From Paenibacillus algorifonticola (GTDB lineage Bacteria; Bacillota; Bacilli; Paenibacillales; Paenibacillaceae): a stretch of DNA of 64,000 bases. The translations under genes and the position numbers were made by a program. The notes under the pieces were generated by a model. That model was given only the letters and a program-made list of their open reading frames with translations. It was not told the DNA's origin and ran no database searches. Of the stretch, positions 1 through 8,011 are shown one piece after another (the first letter of the stretch is position 1; every line of letters begins with the position of its first letter). The stretch covers positions 28,440 through 92,439 of the forward strand of contig NZ_LAQO01000034.1 in the NCBI RefSeq assembly GCF_000971975.1. Direction: 5' to 3'.

Positions 1-499
1 CCGCAATGAACAAATCATCAAACATGATCATGCCCATAATGATTTCTGTTTCCGGGTTTGCGGTTCTCTTTAAGTCGACCAACACCTTTGCCACGATAGC
101 GGTGGATGAGCTGGTCATAATGCCGCACACGACTAGCGTTTCTTTGATGGGCAAGTCCCCGATCCAGCCAAGCAGCAGCCCTGACAGAAAATTCAGCGCT
201 ACGTAGAAGGAGCCGCCTACTATTATCGCCTTTCCTGATTTCAACAGCCGCTTCACAGAAAACTCCAGCCCTAAATAAAACAGCAAAAATAAAATGCCTA
301 AACGTCCCATGAATTCGATAAAGGAGGAGCTCTCAATAAACCGCAAATCAATAATCCAAAAATGAGGCGCATGCGGTCCAACAGCCATCCCGATTAAAAT
401 ATAAAAAGGAATAACCGAGAAGCGAAGCTTCGCTGAAAGCAAGCCTGTCAGCGTAATGAGTGCCAGTGCCATCCCGACTTCAAATATGAGCGTCTCCAT
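1..499 (-). CDS. khtU: K+/H+ antiporter KhtU-like, membrane domain (partial at left edge)
   Basis: The minus strand reads as an open frame from an ATG at 499 to the window edge, giving the first ~166 residues of a CPA2-type cation/proton exchanger. Several hydrophobic segments are visible, with the GLEFSVKRLLKSGKA and CGIMTSSSTAIVAKVL stretches typical of the Na+/H+ exchanger domain. The gene lies 3 bp downstream of a khtT-like gene. In Bacillus subtilis KhtT (a TrkA-C protein) gates the KhtU potassium/proton antiporter, so the same role is inferred: potassium efflux coupled to proton uptake in the cytoplasmic membrane. The C-terminal part is outside the window, so completeness is unknown. 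Confidence 0.8.
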   Translation of the reverse strand, partial: METLIFEVGMALALITLTGLLSAKLRFSVIPFYILIGMAVGPHAPHFWIIDLRFIESSSFIEFMGRLGILFLLFYLGLEFSVKRLLKSGKAIIVGGSFYVALNFLSGLLLGWIGDLPIKETLVVCGIMTSSSTAIVAKVLVDLKRTANPETEIIMGMIMFDDLFIA

Positions 500-502
500 G
501 GG

Positions 503-997
503 CTAAAGCATCCCATTCAGCAAAAGTTTTTTTAATTGGTTCAGTTGAATGCGTTCACCTGCCACGACTAATGTAACACCTGGCGTAAACACATATTCCG
601 CGCCTGGGTTAATATGCTTGGTCTTATCCTTCTCCACTACGGCCAGTATGGTCGAACCCGTCGTTTTACGGATATCCAGCTCGCCAATCCGCTTGCCTAC
701 ACATTTAGATAATGGCTCAAGCCGAATCCATTCGATAACTAAGCTATCTAATGCTATTTCCTGGTTTTCTAGAAATTTAGGCTTATAGGTGATGCCTGCA
801 ATGATGGCCGATACGACTCTGGCCTCCTCGTCGTCAAGTGTAACCATTGACCGCATCTCATCAGGCTCATCAGCGTCCATGTGAAAAATATCCCGTCTTT
901 CATCATTATGAACGACGATAACTAGCTTCTCCCCGCTGCGGGTGCGCAGACTGTATTTTCGGCCAATACCAGGCAGTTCGGATTCTCTAAGATCCAC
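503..997 (-). CDS. khtT: TrkA-C domain regulator of K+/H+ antiporter (KhtT-like)
   Basis: This is a 164-residue soluble protein beginning with GTG behind an AAGGAGGAGCT ribosome site. The last ~80 residues (RIGELDIRKTTGSTILAVVE to VTLVVAGERIQLNQLKKLL) form a regulator of K+ conductance C-terminal (TrkA-C) fold. The N-terminal half matches the KhtT N-domain (MDLRESELPGIGRKYSLRT). In B. subtilis the KhtT TrkA-C domain binds c-di-AMP and controls KhtU, so the same is inferred here from family and from the 3-bp spacing to the antiporter. The start overlaps the end of the upstream gene by 11 bp, which suggests translational coupling. Confidence 0.85.
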   Translation of the reverse strand: MDLRESELPGIGRKYSLRTRSGEKLVIVVHNDERRDIFHMDADEPDEMRSMVTLDDEEARVVSAIIAGITYKPKFLENQEIALDSLVIEWIRLEPLSKCVGKRIGELDIRKTTGSTILAVVEKDKTKHINPGAEYVFTPGVTLVVAGERIQLNQLKKLLLNGML

Positions 998-1466
998 TTA
1001 CAGCTCCTCCTTCCCGGGGAAATGTAATTTCTGCAAACGTGATTGAGGCGAGAATGACACGCATTGGGCCGGATGGTGTGGCTACAGCGATCAACTCGCC
1101 CAGACGTGCGAGCAGCAATTGCCTGCCTAGAGGAGACAGAAACGAAATGAGGTTATGATCCGGATTTGCCTGCTCGGGCAGCACGATTGTAAAGGAATCC
1201 TTCGTGTCATAGTCAGGATATTCAATCGTAATTTGGCTGCCAATAAGCACCAGGGAATGAAGCTTTTCTTCCTTTAGCATGTCCGGTTCCGAGAGAAGCT
1301 CTTGCACGGCGTCCGTATAGATGGATAGGAATTCGTCCATCTCCATACGCTCTTTCCCTTGCATAACAAAATAGGCGTCGAGGAAACGTTTCTTCTCGTT
1401 ACCTAACACCGCAAGTTGCACCAACAACTGTTCTTGGGCATAGGATAATCCGATACTATGGTTCAT
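987..1466 (-). CDS. GreA/GreB C-terminal-domain protein in kht operon
   Basis: This 159-residue protein has its C-terminal ~90 residues (VLIGSQITIEYPDYDTKDSFTIV to MRVILASITFAEI) resembling the GreA/GreB C-terminal domain, which docks near the RNA polymerase secondary channel. The N-terminal part is helical and charged but shorter than the classical Gre coiled coil. I chose the ATG at 1466 because GGGAGTGAGG sits about 6 bp upstream; an in-frame GTG at 1478 would begin inside that ribosome site. It is the second ORF of the antiporter operon, where B. subtilis has khtS. It may be a Gre-fold regulator of the antiporter or of transcription; its function is not known to me. Confidence 0.7.
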   Translation of the reverse strand: MNHSIGLSYAQEQLLVQLAVLGNEKKRFLDAYFVMQGKERMEMDEFLSIYTDAVQELLSEPDMLKEEKLHSLVLIGSQITIEYPDYDTKDSFTIVLPEQANPDHNLISFLSPLGRQLLLARLGELIAVATPSGPMRVILASITFAEITFPREGGAVSGS

Positions 1467-1530
1467 AGTAGACCTCACTCCCTATGCGCACATTACTGAT
1501 TTTGCATAAACAATAAACCGCTTTTTCCAT
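1456..1530 (-). CDS. 24-residue small ORF at head of kht operon
   Basis: An ATG at 1530 behind a perfect AGGAGGAG ribosome site opens a 24-codon frame, MEKAVYCLCKISNVRIGSEV then YYEP, ending with TAG at 1456. It overlaps the start of the Gre-like gene by 11 bp, so ribosomes finishing the peptide would restart on the next gene. It contains a CLC pair but no membrane segment. It is either a real microprotein or a leader whose translation opens the downstream start. I infer translation only from the ribosome site and the overlap. Confidence 0.5.
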   Translation of the reverse strand: MEKAVYCLCKISNVRIGSEVYYEP

Positions 1531-1551
1531 GCTTTTCTCCTCCTAAAATAA

Positions 1552-1580
1552 TATAAGGCCTCTGCGTCAGAGGCCTTATA
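1552..1580 (-). promoter_or_regulatory. 13-bp inverted repeat in kht leader (attenuator or operator)
   Basis: A perfect 13-bp inverted repeat (TATAAGGCCTCTG arms) with a 3-base loop lies about 10 bp before the ribosome site of the small ORF. On the minus strand it is followed by a U-rich stretch (TTATTTT), so it could act as an intrinsic terminator/attenuator in the operon leader. Alternatively it is a repressor operator or the terminator of something further upstream. No riboswitch aptamer is recognisable. Confidence 0.55.
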
Positions 1581-1694
1581 ACAAGCTTACCAAACAAATA
1601 ATATATGTCCAGCTATTATTTAAATCTAATGTGACAAGCCATGCTGTTATAAAGCGGGAAAAGAGGTTGTACAGACTATTGATTTCGTTTAAAA

Positions 1695-1715
1695 TATAAT
1701 TGATAACAATTCTCA
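1695..1715 (+). promoter_or_regulatory. Promoter -10 element with Fur box
   Basis: A consensus -10 TATAAT (1695-1700) abuts TGATAACAATTCTCA (1701-1715). That matches the 7-1-7 Fur box TGATAAT-N-ATTATCA at 12 of 14 arm positions. No convincing -35 at normal spacing is seen. It precedes the decayed siderophore-binding gene, which fits iron-repressed expression of the original gene. Confidence 0.7.
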
Positions 1716-1805
1716 ATAAATGATGGTGAGCTGAAAGGATTAACTCTAGCGCGGCGCTATTGAAAAATATAAATGAGAAGCTTCATTACAAAGGAGGGCG
1801 CGAAT

Positions 1806-2430
1806 ATGAGAAAACCGGCTTCCGCCCTTCAAACGGGCAGCGGTTACAGCTATTGGAAAAGGCAGGTCACCACGGCGGATTTGGAGCAGCAAGCGTCCGC
1901 TTTGAGCGAAAGCGAAAACTGGTATTTCCAGCACGGCTATTCAGCAAGAAGGTTATAATAGCCTGTCCAAAATCGCTCCCATCATCGTCTATGCTTTCAT
2001 CCGCATGACTGCTAAAGATTTCCGTGTTTATTTCCCTAATTATGTCGATGAGCAGACGCAGATAGAATGGCCGACGTATCCAGGTATTTTGTACAATGAG
2101 CTTGGGTTGAAGCTTGATCCAACCGTCCAGCAATGGCATAAGGAGCAGCCTAATTTTCAAAATGCAACGATTTCGCTTGAAATGCTGCCCGAATTGCAGG
2201 CCGATTATTTATTCGTCACACTTGGCGGAGCCGGCAGTACGGAGGAGGAAATTAAACAAGCGAAGGAAAGCTTCAGCGCGATTGAGCAATCTGCCGTATG
2301 GAAATCGGTACCGGCCGTTAAAGCGGGCCATGTCATTTTCGTAAATGCAAGACATTGGATTAGCTCTGGCCCTCTGGCGAACAGCATGAAAATCGATGAT
2401 GTTGTGGCCGAGCTCGGCTCATCTAACTAA
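1806..2430 (+). pseudogene. Decayed iron-siderophore ABC substrate-binding protein
   Basis: A good ribosome site (AAAGGAGGG) precedes an ATG at 1806, but that frame stops at 1958 after 50 residues. The recognisable part lies in another frame: from about 1906, after a TGA at 1903, the translation runs QQEGYNSLSKIAPIIVYAF, RMTAKDFRVYFPNY, and ends at 2430. This is the C-terminal half of a FecB/FhuD-type periplasmic-binding protein, with the LPELQADYLFVTLGG and VPAVKAGHVIFVNAR stretches. The signal peptide, lipobox and N-lobe are absent. It is a frameshifted and internally deleted remnant; a shorter product from the ATG at 2005 is possible but would not fold as a binding protein. Confidence 0.75.
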
Positions 2431-2455
2431 ATAGTTGAGCTAGCAGCTATAAAAG

Positions 2456-2496
2456 AATCCCGAGCATCCCATGTTGATGGAATGTTCGGGATTTTT
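2456..2496 (+). terminator. Rho-independent terminator after decayed binding-protein gene
   Basis: AATCCCGAGCATCC pairs with GGAATGTTCGGGATT (with G-U pairs) around a short loop, followed by TTTTT. Confidence 0.75.
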
Positions 2497-2610
2497 GCGC
2501 TGTAACTTTTTGCACAAATGCGGCTTGACTTGAATTAATCCTTCTTATTACACTATTTTTAAAATAAAAAATGATTAATACAACTAAGAAAGTGAGGTTT
2601 CAAGGTTAGC

Positions 2611-3840
2611 ATGACATCTCCACAAAACAAAGCTCCAAAATACATGGAACAGTTTGCTTGCATTGGTTCTGCCTGTGAAGATACTTGCTGCGCTTGGTGG
2701 GGGATCAGTATTGATAAACATACTTATACGAAATATCAATCGATCGCGAGTACCCAATTAAGGCGCAAATTGAAGCAAAACTTATCCGTTAAACCGCAGG
2801 GCAGCGTTCAAGATTATGCTGAAATGAAGTTGAACCCAAATACAGGCGATTGTGCCATGCTTGATCAAGGAATGTGCTCCATTCAATTAGAGCTTGGAGA
2901 ATCATACCTGTCCCAAACCTGCCGAACCTACCCCCGTGTCATTAATCAGGCAGGCAATGCCTTGGAAATGACGGCCCAGCTTTCTTGCCCGGAAGCGGCC
3001 CGGTTAGTATTGCTTGACCAGCAAGCGATGGAATTTGTAGACGTCGATCTGGCTCAAATCGGCTCCGTGACGTATAAACATAAAGCAGCCACTACTCTGG
3101 ATCAAAATCGCCGGGAGTTCTACTTCCCTGAAATACGCGAGATGATGATGGAAATTATGAAATATCGGGAGTTCAGCCTGTCCCATCGCCTTATTCTGCT
3201 TGGTGTTTTTTGCGATAATGTCAACTTGCTGATGGATGAGAAAAAATATAAGGAGCTGCCTCATTTTTGCGTTCAATTTCGGGAAGAGGTTTCCCATAAC
3301 GATGAGCTGCGCAGTTATGATGTGTATCCGCTGGATACTATTTTTCAACTGCAATATTTGAATAATTATTTGATGGATATTTTGGATGATACGATATGGA
3401 ATGCCCGCTACCGGGAGTGTATTCAGGATTATAAACAAGGAATGACGCGAAATGGAAGTTCATTGGAGGCCATCGCAGGCACCTACAATTATTCTTACGA
3501 GCATTATTTCAAACCATTTATGGATCAGCATGCGCATGTTTTGGAGAACTTTATTTTGAATCATTTATACAGCCGAATGCTTGCGGAGATGCATGTGAAT
3601 ATCCCCGTTTTTGACAGCTATCAAATGCTGGTAGCCGATTTTGCCATGATCAAGCTGCACCTTATCGGCATAGCTGCGCATCATCAGCAATTAACCGCGG
3701 AGCTGACCGTAAAGCTCATTCAATCTTATACTAAAAATTATGAACATGCCGCGCTGTTTCTTAAAAACATCCTCGATGATTTTAAAAAACAAGGCTATCA
3801 TACGCTAGGCTACATGAGCCTGCTCATTAAAAATGACTAA
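2611..3840 (+). CDS. fliB: Flagellin lysine-N-methylase (FliB family)
   Basis: A 409-residue protein with the cysteine signature of the FliB / YkgJ-type family near the N-terminus: C-x4-C-x3-CC in CIGSACEDTCCAWWGISID, then further cysteines in DCAMLDQGMC and LSQTCRTYPR. These probably hold a metal or Fe-S centre. Family members methylate lysines of flagellin, as in Salmonella FliB. No flagellar genes lie nearby, so the substrate here is inferred. The gene is monocistronic, bounded by terminators on both sides, and AAGTGAGG lies ahead of the ATG. The family assignment is strong; activity on flagellin is not shown by the sequence. Confidence 0.8.
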   Translation: MTSPQNKAPKYMEQFACIGSACEDTCCAWWGISIDKHTYTKYQSIASTQLRRKLKQNLSVKPQGSVQDYAEMKLNPNTGDCAMLDQGMCSIQLELGESYLSQTCRTYPRVINQAGNALEMTAQLSCPEAARLVLLDQQAMEFVDVDLAQIGSVTYKHKAATTLDQNRREFYFPEIREMMMEIMKYREFSLSHRLILLGVFCDNVNLLMDEKKYKELPHFCVQFREEVSHNDELRSYDVYPLDTIFQLQYLNNYLMDILDDTIWNARYRECIQDYKQGMTRNGSSLEAIAGTYNYSYEHYFKPFMDQHAHVLENFILNHLYSRMLAEMHVNIPVFDSYQMLVADFAMIKLHLIGIAAHHQQLTAELTVKLIQSYTKNYEHAALFLKNILDDFKKQGYHTLGYMSLLIKND

Positions 3841-3845
3841 ACACA

Positions 3846-3886
3846 AAAAAAGTTCCGAGCCTCCGCAAGGATGGGTCGGAACTTTT
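3846..3886. terminator. Bidirectional terminator between convergent genes
   Basis: AAAAGTTCCGA pairs with TCGGAACTTTT. There is an A-run before and a T-run after, so it serves fliB and the convergent minus-strand gene. Confidence 0.85.
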
Positions 3887-3891
3887 ACTAT

Positions 3892-4182
3892 TTACAGGTG
3901 TTTATCCAGTGGATCATACCCCACGTATACGGGAAAATAGCGCGGAGTCATCGTAAAACTAAACTGCTGCTCCGCATTATCCTTATAAGTAACCGTGTAA
4001 TTACCGAGGTTGGCATCATATGCAATATTTACAAAGGTAAAATCGCTGCTCGCGTAATGAGAGCGAACGTAATAATGGGAAGCCGCCTTTGCCGCATTTT
4101 CCTGAAACAAGCTAGTATTAATGAGTAAAAAAAACAAAACCAATATGACTATTGAAAAAAGAATGAAGCGCCTGAAATGCAT
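3892..4182 (-). CDS. Small membrane-anchored protein, DUF3139-like
   Basis: This is a 96-residue protein with an N-terminal hydrophobic anchor (FILFSIVILVLFFLLINTSLF, residues ~6-26). A ~65-residue extracytoplasmic domain follows (SSDFTFVNIAYDANLGNYTV, TVTYKDNAEQQFSF). The shape resembles Bacillus DUF3139/YfjL-type small exported proteins, but the match is only by general layout. It is separated by 30 bp from the upstream minus-strand gene, probably co-transcribed. Function unknown. Confidence 0.65.
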   Translation of the reverse strand: MHFRRFILFSIVILVLFFLLINTSLFQENAAKAASHYYVRSHYASSDFTFVNIAYDANLGNYTVTYKDNAEQQFSFTMTPRYFPVYVGYDPLDKHL

Positions 4183-4212
4183 GTCTTTCCTCCGCTTAAG
4201 CTTATGTGAATA

Positions 4213-4578
4213 TTAGGAGAACGTGCTTGTAACATCGTTCCACTGTGACAGGTCTGGCAGCTTCTGCGCTCCCCAATATTCAAGAAACATCCGAATAACC
4301 TCGCCTTTATCCGTCGTTTTGTAGTCATAGTGCTTAAATGATTCGTCGGCATACACGAACCGGATTTCAACGATAATACCACCTAAGCCCTCCCCTTCGG
4401 TTGCGGCCTGTAAATAGATGCTATCTTCCAGCGGCAAGCTCGGCTCCAAAACGATAAAATCTTCCCAATTCGAATCGAATCCATAAATAATATCTGTGAT
4501 GACCGACGCTTCAACCGATTCGTTCTTATACACTGCTCCATCCGTTTCCAACCTATATGTAAGTCCTACTTGTTCCAT
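4213..4578 (-). CDS. Hypothetical acidic protein
   Basis: The gene encodes a 121-residue acidic soluble protein without signal peptide or membrane segment, starting at an ATG behind GGGAGGTG. The sequence (FDSNWEDFIVLEPSLPLEDS, FVYADESFKHYDYKTTDKG) is not recognised. It looks like a small alpha/beta protein of the kind found among immunity-like or DUF proteins, but no motif supports that. It heads a two-gene minus-strand operon with the small anchored protein. Confidence 0.6.
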   Translation of the reverse strand: MEQVGLTYRLETDGAVYKNESVEASVITDIIYGFDSNWEDFIVLEPSLPLEDSIYLQAATEGEGLGGIIVEIRFVYADESFKHYDYKTTDKGEVIRMFLEYWGAQKLPDLSQWNDVTSTFS

Positions 4579-4755
4579 AAAAGCACCTCCCAGCCAAGGC
4601 CATTATGCCCTGGAACTCAAAAAACATTATTTCACAATTGTATCATACGGTTATAACCCGATAATATCAGCCTGTCGACTGATTATTCACCTCAGCCATG
4701 CCAATAGAACTAGCTTTTTGTGAAGCGCTCTTTCCTGAAAATAGACATCGGCCTG

Positions 4756-4812
4756 TTGACCAGCCGTTTGTTGCGTGCTAACATATAACCAACGGTTAGT
4801 AACCAACGGTTA
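4756..4812 (+). promoter_or_regulatory. Sigma-A promoter with twin palindromic TetR operator
   Basis: The -35 TTGACC (4756-4761) and -10 TAACAT (4779-4784) are 17 bp apart. Two identical 13-bp palindromes TAACCAACGGTTA occupy 4786-4798 and 4800-4812, repeating every 14 bp across the predicted start of transcription. The arrangement fits a self-repressed TetR operon. Confidence 0.8.
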
Positions 4813-4841
4813 TAAATAATGACTTAAGGAGATGAACAATC

Positions 4842-5474
4842 ATGGCGATGAAAAAGGAACAGCGCTCCGAAGAAACGAAGCGCTCCATCATAGCAGCGGC
4901 TGCGAAGCTGTTCGCAGCACGAGGTTACGAAAGTGTAAGCATTAGAGAAATCGCCAAGGAAGCAGGCTGCTCCCATACGACGATTTATATTTATTTTGAA
5001 GATAAGGAGGCGCTTCTTCACGCGTTGTCCATGCAGCCGCTAGAGGAGCTTCATTCGGCCTTAACCGTCGCTGCACAAGCAAAGGAATTGACGCCTAGTG
5101 AACAGCTGCAGCGGATCAATCGTCTTTTCATCCAGTTCTGTCTGGAGCATCGCAGCATGTATACGGTATTCTTTGAAGCAAAATCGATCAGAGTGGATGA
5201 GCAGAGTCCGCAGCTTGCGATCAACGAGCTGCGAAACCAAATGTTTGCCACGTTGATGGGCGCCTTGCAGCGCTATCTCGATATTGAGGAAGGCGAAGCT
5301 TTGCTGCGCTGCTCCAGAACTTATTTTTATATGCTGCGAGGTATTATTGGAACCTATGCCCTATCAGAAGAGTCGCAGGAGTCCATTATAAATCGGCTAT
5401 CCGACACATTTGATGATGCTTTTGAAGCGCTGCTATTAGGTTTGAAAATACAGCTTGGCAAAGGGGCTATGTAG
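4842..5474 (+). CDS. TetR/AcrR family transcriptional regulator
   Basis: A 210-residue repressor. The N-terminal TetR helix-turn-helix (residues ~12-58) reads IIAAAAKLFAARGYESVSIR followed by EIAKEAGCSHTTIYIYFEDK. The C-terminal ligand domain is unremarkable. It is preceded by TAAGGAGATG and by a promoter with two identical palindromes, so it very likely represses itself and the two genes directly downstream (spacing 2 bp, then 0 bp). The ligand is unknown. Confidence 0.9.
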   Translation: MAMKKEQRSEETKRSIIAAAAKLFAARGYESVSIREIAKEAGCSHTTIYIYFEDKEALLHALSMQPLEELHSALTVAAQAKELTPSEQLQRINRLFIQFCLEHRSMYTVFFEAKSIRVDEQSPQLAINELRNQMFATLMGALQRYLDIEEGEALLRCSRTYFYMLRGIIGTYALSEESQESIINRLSDTFDDAFEALLLGLKIQLGKGAM

Positions 5475-5476
5475 CG

Positions 5477-5560
5477 ATGTCATTTATTGTTTTCATGCTG
5501 CTGTTCACTGTGTTATGTAATTGGCTGGACAAAAGAGTCGCATACAAGGAGGAATGCTAA
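5477..5560 (+). CDS. 27-residue hydrophobic small protein
   Basis: An ATG 2 bp after the tetR stop opens MSFIVFMLLFTVLCNWLDKR followed by VAYKEEC and TAA. It has one membrane segment and a short charged tail. The stop codon directly abuts the ATG of the next gene, and the last codons contain that gene's ribosome site (AAGGAGGAA). So it is either a genuine membrane microprotein or a coupling ORF. No separate ribosome site is obvious, so it would depend on re-initiation after tetR. Confidence 0.5.
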   Translation: MSFIVFMLLFTVLCNWLDKRVAYKEEC

Positions 5561-6178
5561 ATGTTCGCAGGACATTTTGGATTGGCAGCTATTGTGAAGG
5601 CAAAAGCACCAGAGGTTCCGTTATGGGCACTTATGGTTAGCACGCAGCTTCTTGATATTGCTTTCGTACCGCTGCTGCTAAGCGGAGCTGAAACGATGGA
5701 GCCCATTGGACATGGCGGCTATGGCCAAAATATTATTCATGCGGATTATACTCACTCGTTAATCGGAGCACTTGTTTTATCATTATTGGCAGGCCTGCTC
5801 GCTTGGCTACTCTGGAACAAGCGCAGCGCCGTCATCATTGGCTCGCTCTCATTCAGCCATTGGCTGTTCGACCTGATTTTTCACCATAGCGATATGCCGA
5901 TTCTGCCCGGCAATATTGGCGATTTTCCACTGCTCGGCTTGCGGCTGTGGGAGCTGCCTGCCTTAAGCGCAGCGGTTGAAATTGTATTAATCGCGGCTGG
6001 AGCGCTGCTTTATTTTCGCTCCGTGCTGGCGCGTTCCAGAAGACAGGCCGAAACACCAGCTAACGGAAACCTCACGCTTAAGCAAAACAGGAATAGCCCG
6101 GTACGAGCTTATTGGGCAGGAGCTATTATGACTGCGCTATTGATACTTTCTTTTGCCACTGACTATTTCAATTTATAA
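5561..6178 (+). CDS. Polytopic membrane protein, DUF457/YdjM-like
   Basis: A 205-residue membrane protein with about five hydrophobic segments and histidine/aspartate motifs at the membrane face: GHFGLAA near the start, HADYTHSL (~residue 62) and SFSHWLFDLIFHH (~residue 98). This pattern resembles membrane-bound metal-dependent hydrolases of the DUF457 type. Activity is unproven. It is the last gene of the TetR-controlled unit, so it is probably the regulated function. Confidence 0.65.
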   Translation: MFAGHFGLAAIVKAKAPEVPLWALMVSTQLLDIAFVPLLLSGAETMEPIGHGGYGQNIIHADYTHSLIGALVLSLLAGLLAWLLWNKRSAVIIGSLSFSHWLFDLIFHHSDMPILPGNIGDFPLLGLRLWELPALSAAVEIVLIAAGALLYFRSVLARSRRQAETPANGNLTLKQNRNSPVRAYWAGAIMTALLILSFATDYFNL

Positions 6179-6271
6179 CTCCCCGGCAATACAACGGAAC
6201 AATCTAGGGCGACACATCAGCTAAGCTGTATTAAAATTAAGCTAGTCCATGTTGATGGAAGGAGCCCTCAG

Positions 6272-7930
6272 ATGCTTGATTATACTAACAGCAAGAACAG
6301 TTGCCTAACTGGGGCGTTGTTTCACTTGCAGGCGGTTCAGGTCGTTACTGGCTCTGCCGAGCTGCTTCATATAGGAGACTCCGCTTGCAGCTACAGCCTG
6401 ATTTTGATGCAAGTCGGCACATGCCGTCTTCTCACTGATGATGGAGAGCTGCTGCTTGAAGGCAACGGCTGTTTGCTCCCGCCCGGCACTGCTGCTGCCA
6501 TACATGCTGTCAATTCCCTTCCTTTACTTTGCACCATCATTTGCTTTACCTCCAGCGAGCGGCTAGAGCACGACACATCGCCCTCCAAACGGCCTTCAGC
6601 TGAGCAGCATCGCTCCAATGAGCTTGCCGATGAGCTTGCCCCTTATTTCGGCAAGCTGTCCGTCAAGCAAATCAAGCAGGCGCTGCCGCTTGCTGAGCGA
6701 CTCTATGCTGCTATTGAACCGCCGTACCCTCTAGCGTTAGCAGCCAGATTGCAATGCCACTCTCTTCTTTATGAGCTGCTGTTTATCCTTATGGATACAA
6801 ATGCTCCTGAAAAGATTAGTGAGACACTGACGTCAGCGGAAGCAGCAGGCCGTACAGCCGCCTATATGAACGACCACTACAAAGAGCCGCTGTCCAGGCA
6901 GCAGCTTGCTGAGATGGCAGGGCTCAGCCCTTGGTATTATTCCCAATTGTTCAAACAAGTGCATGGTGTAAGCCCTATGGATTATCTCGTCAACGTCCGA
7001 ATGCGCCATGCTAAGGAAATGCTGCTGCTTTCCAAACATAATCTGGAGCATATCGCTCAGCAAAGCGGGTACAGCAGCGAGTATTATTTCAGCCGGATTT
7101 TCAAGAAAAAGATGGGTCATGCCCCTACGATATATATGAAAAATACGGAACAGCGATTAGCCAATTTATGTTATCCCTTTGATGGACATTTGATGGCACT
7201 AGAAATGAATAGCTACGCATCGCATGTAGATATGCTGGCTCACCATCGAAGCACCTACTTTCATAAAATCAGCTATCCGTTAGCCAGTGGCGTAGAGCCT
7301 GAGCGGAATTTACGTATTTTGCGCCAAGCCAGGCCTTATCTCATCGTCAGAGAAAAAAATCAAATGCTGCAAAACGATGAGCATCTGCACTCTATCGCTC
7401 CCGTATTCGGAGTATGCTGGGAGCTCGGCTGGCGCAAGCATTTACAGGAAATTGCCGGTGTGCTGCGCCGGGAGAAGCATGCCGAGCAGTGGCTAGAGAG
7501 CTATGAACAGCAAGCAGCAGACGTGCGCCGCAAAGCTATTCATTCCTATGAAGGCGCTACTTCTGTCATTCTCGTCATCTACGAGTCTGAGCTGTATTTA
7601 TACGGCAGGCGAAATATAGGAGATGTGTGGTTCAACGATTTGCATATGCGCGCTCCTTTTCCGCTTGAGCATTTGCCGTTTAAAGAGAAAGAAACGACAC
7701 TTGAAGAACTGGTGCAATGGGATGCTGATATCATTTTGCTGCATATTTATGAAGACAGCCATTCCCAAAGCTACGCCCGAATGCTTCAGCAGGACCCCAG
7801 ATGGCAGGCGCTTAACGCTGTACGCAGGCAGCGGGTCTATCCACTGCAAGGGCCCGCGTGGCGCGAATATTCCGCCTACTCTCACATGCTTATGCTGAAG
7901 CGTTTCGACCAAATGCTAGATGCCTATTAA
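6272..7930 (+). CDS. AraC regulator fused to siderophore-binding domain (Btr-like)
   Basis: This 552-residue fusion has three parts. Residues ~20-100 are an AraC-type cupin sensor. Residues ~185-290 hold two helix-turn-helices (LSRQQLAEMAGLSPWYYSQL and EHIAQQSGYSSEYYFSRIF). Residues ~310-550 are a periplasmic-binding-protein type 2 domain (NLRILRQARPYLIV, LEELVQWDADIILLHIYE). The same architecture occurs in B. subtilis Btr, which senses ferric bacillibactin and activates its uptake genes. It lies directly upstream of a siderophore-binding lipoprotein gene, its likely target. The cytoplasmic binding domain probably reads the imported ferric siderophore. Confidence 0.88.
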   Translation: MLDYTNSKNSCLTGALFHLQAVQVVTGSAELLHIGDSACSYSLILMQVGTCRLLTDDGELLLEGNGCLLPPGTAAAIHAVNSLPLLCTIICFTSSERLEHDTSPSKRPSAEQHRSNELADELAPYFGKLSVKQIKQALPLAERLYAAIEPPYPLALAARLQCHSLLYELLFILMDTNAPEKISETLTSAEAAGRTAAYMNDHYKEPLSRQQLAEMAGLSPWYYSQLFKQVHGVSPMDYLVNVRMRHAKEMLLLSKHNLEHIAQQSGYSSEYYFSRIFKKKMGHAPTIYMKNTEQRLANLCYPFDGHLMALEMNSYASHVDMLAHHRSTYFHKISYPLASGVEPERNLRILRQARPYLIVREKNQMLQNDEHLHSIAPVFGVCWELGWRKHLQEIAGVLRREKHAEQWLESYEQQAADVRRKAIHSYEGATSVILVIYESELYLYGRRNIGDVWFNDLHMRAPFPLEHLPFKEKETTLEELVQWDADIILLHIYEDSHSQSYARMLQQDPRWQALNAVRRQRVYPLQGPAWREYSAYSHMLMLKRFDQMLDAY

Positions 7931-8011
7931 ACGTCAGGCACCCTCCTTCGCACATTCGTGCAAAAATATCGCTCAAACAGCTATGGAGGTTCTCCAAAAA
8001 GCGTGCTATCT

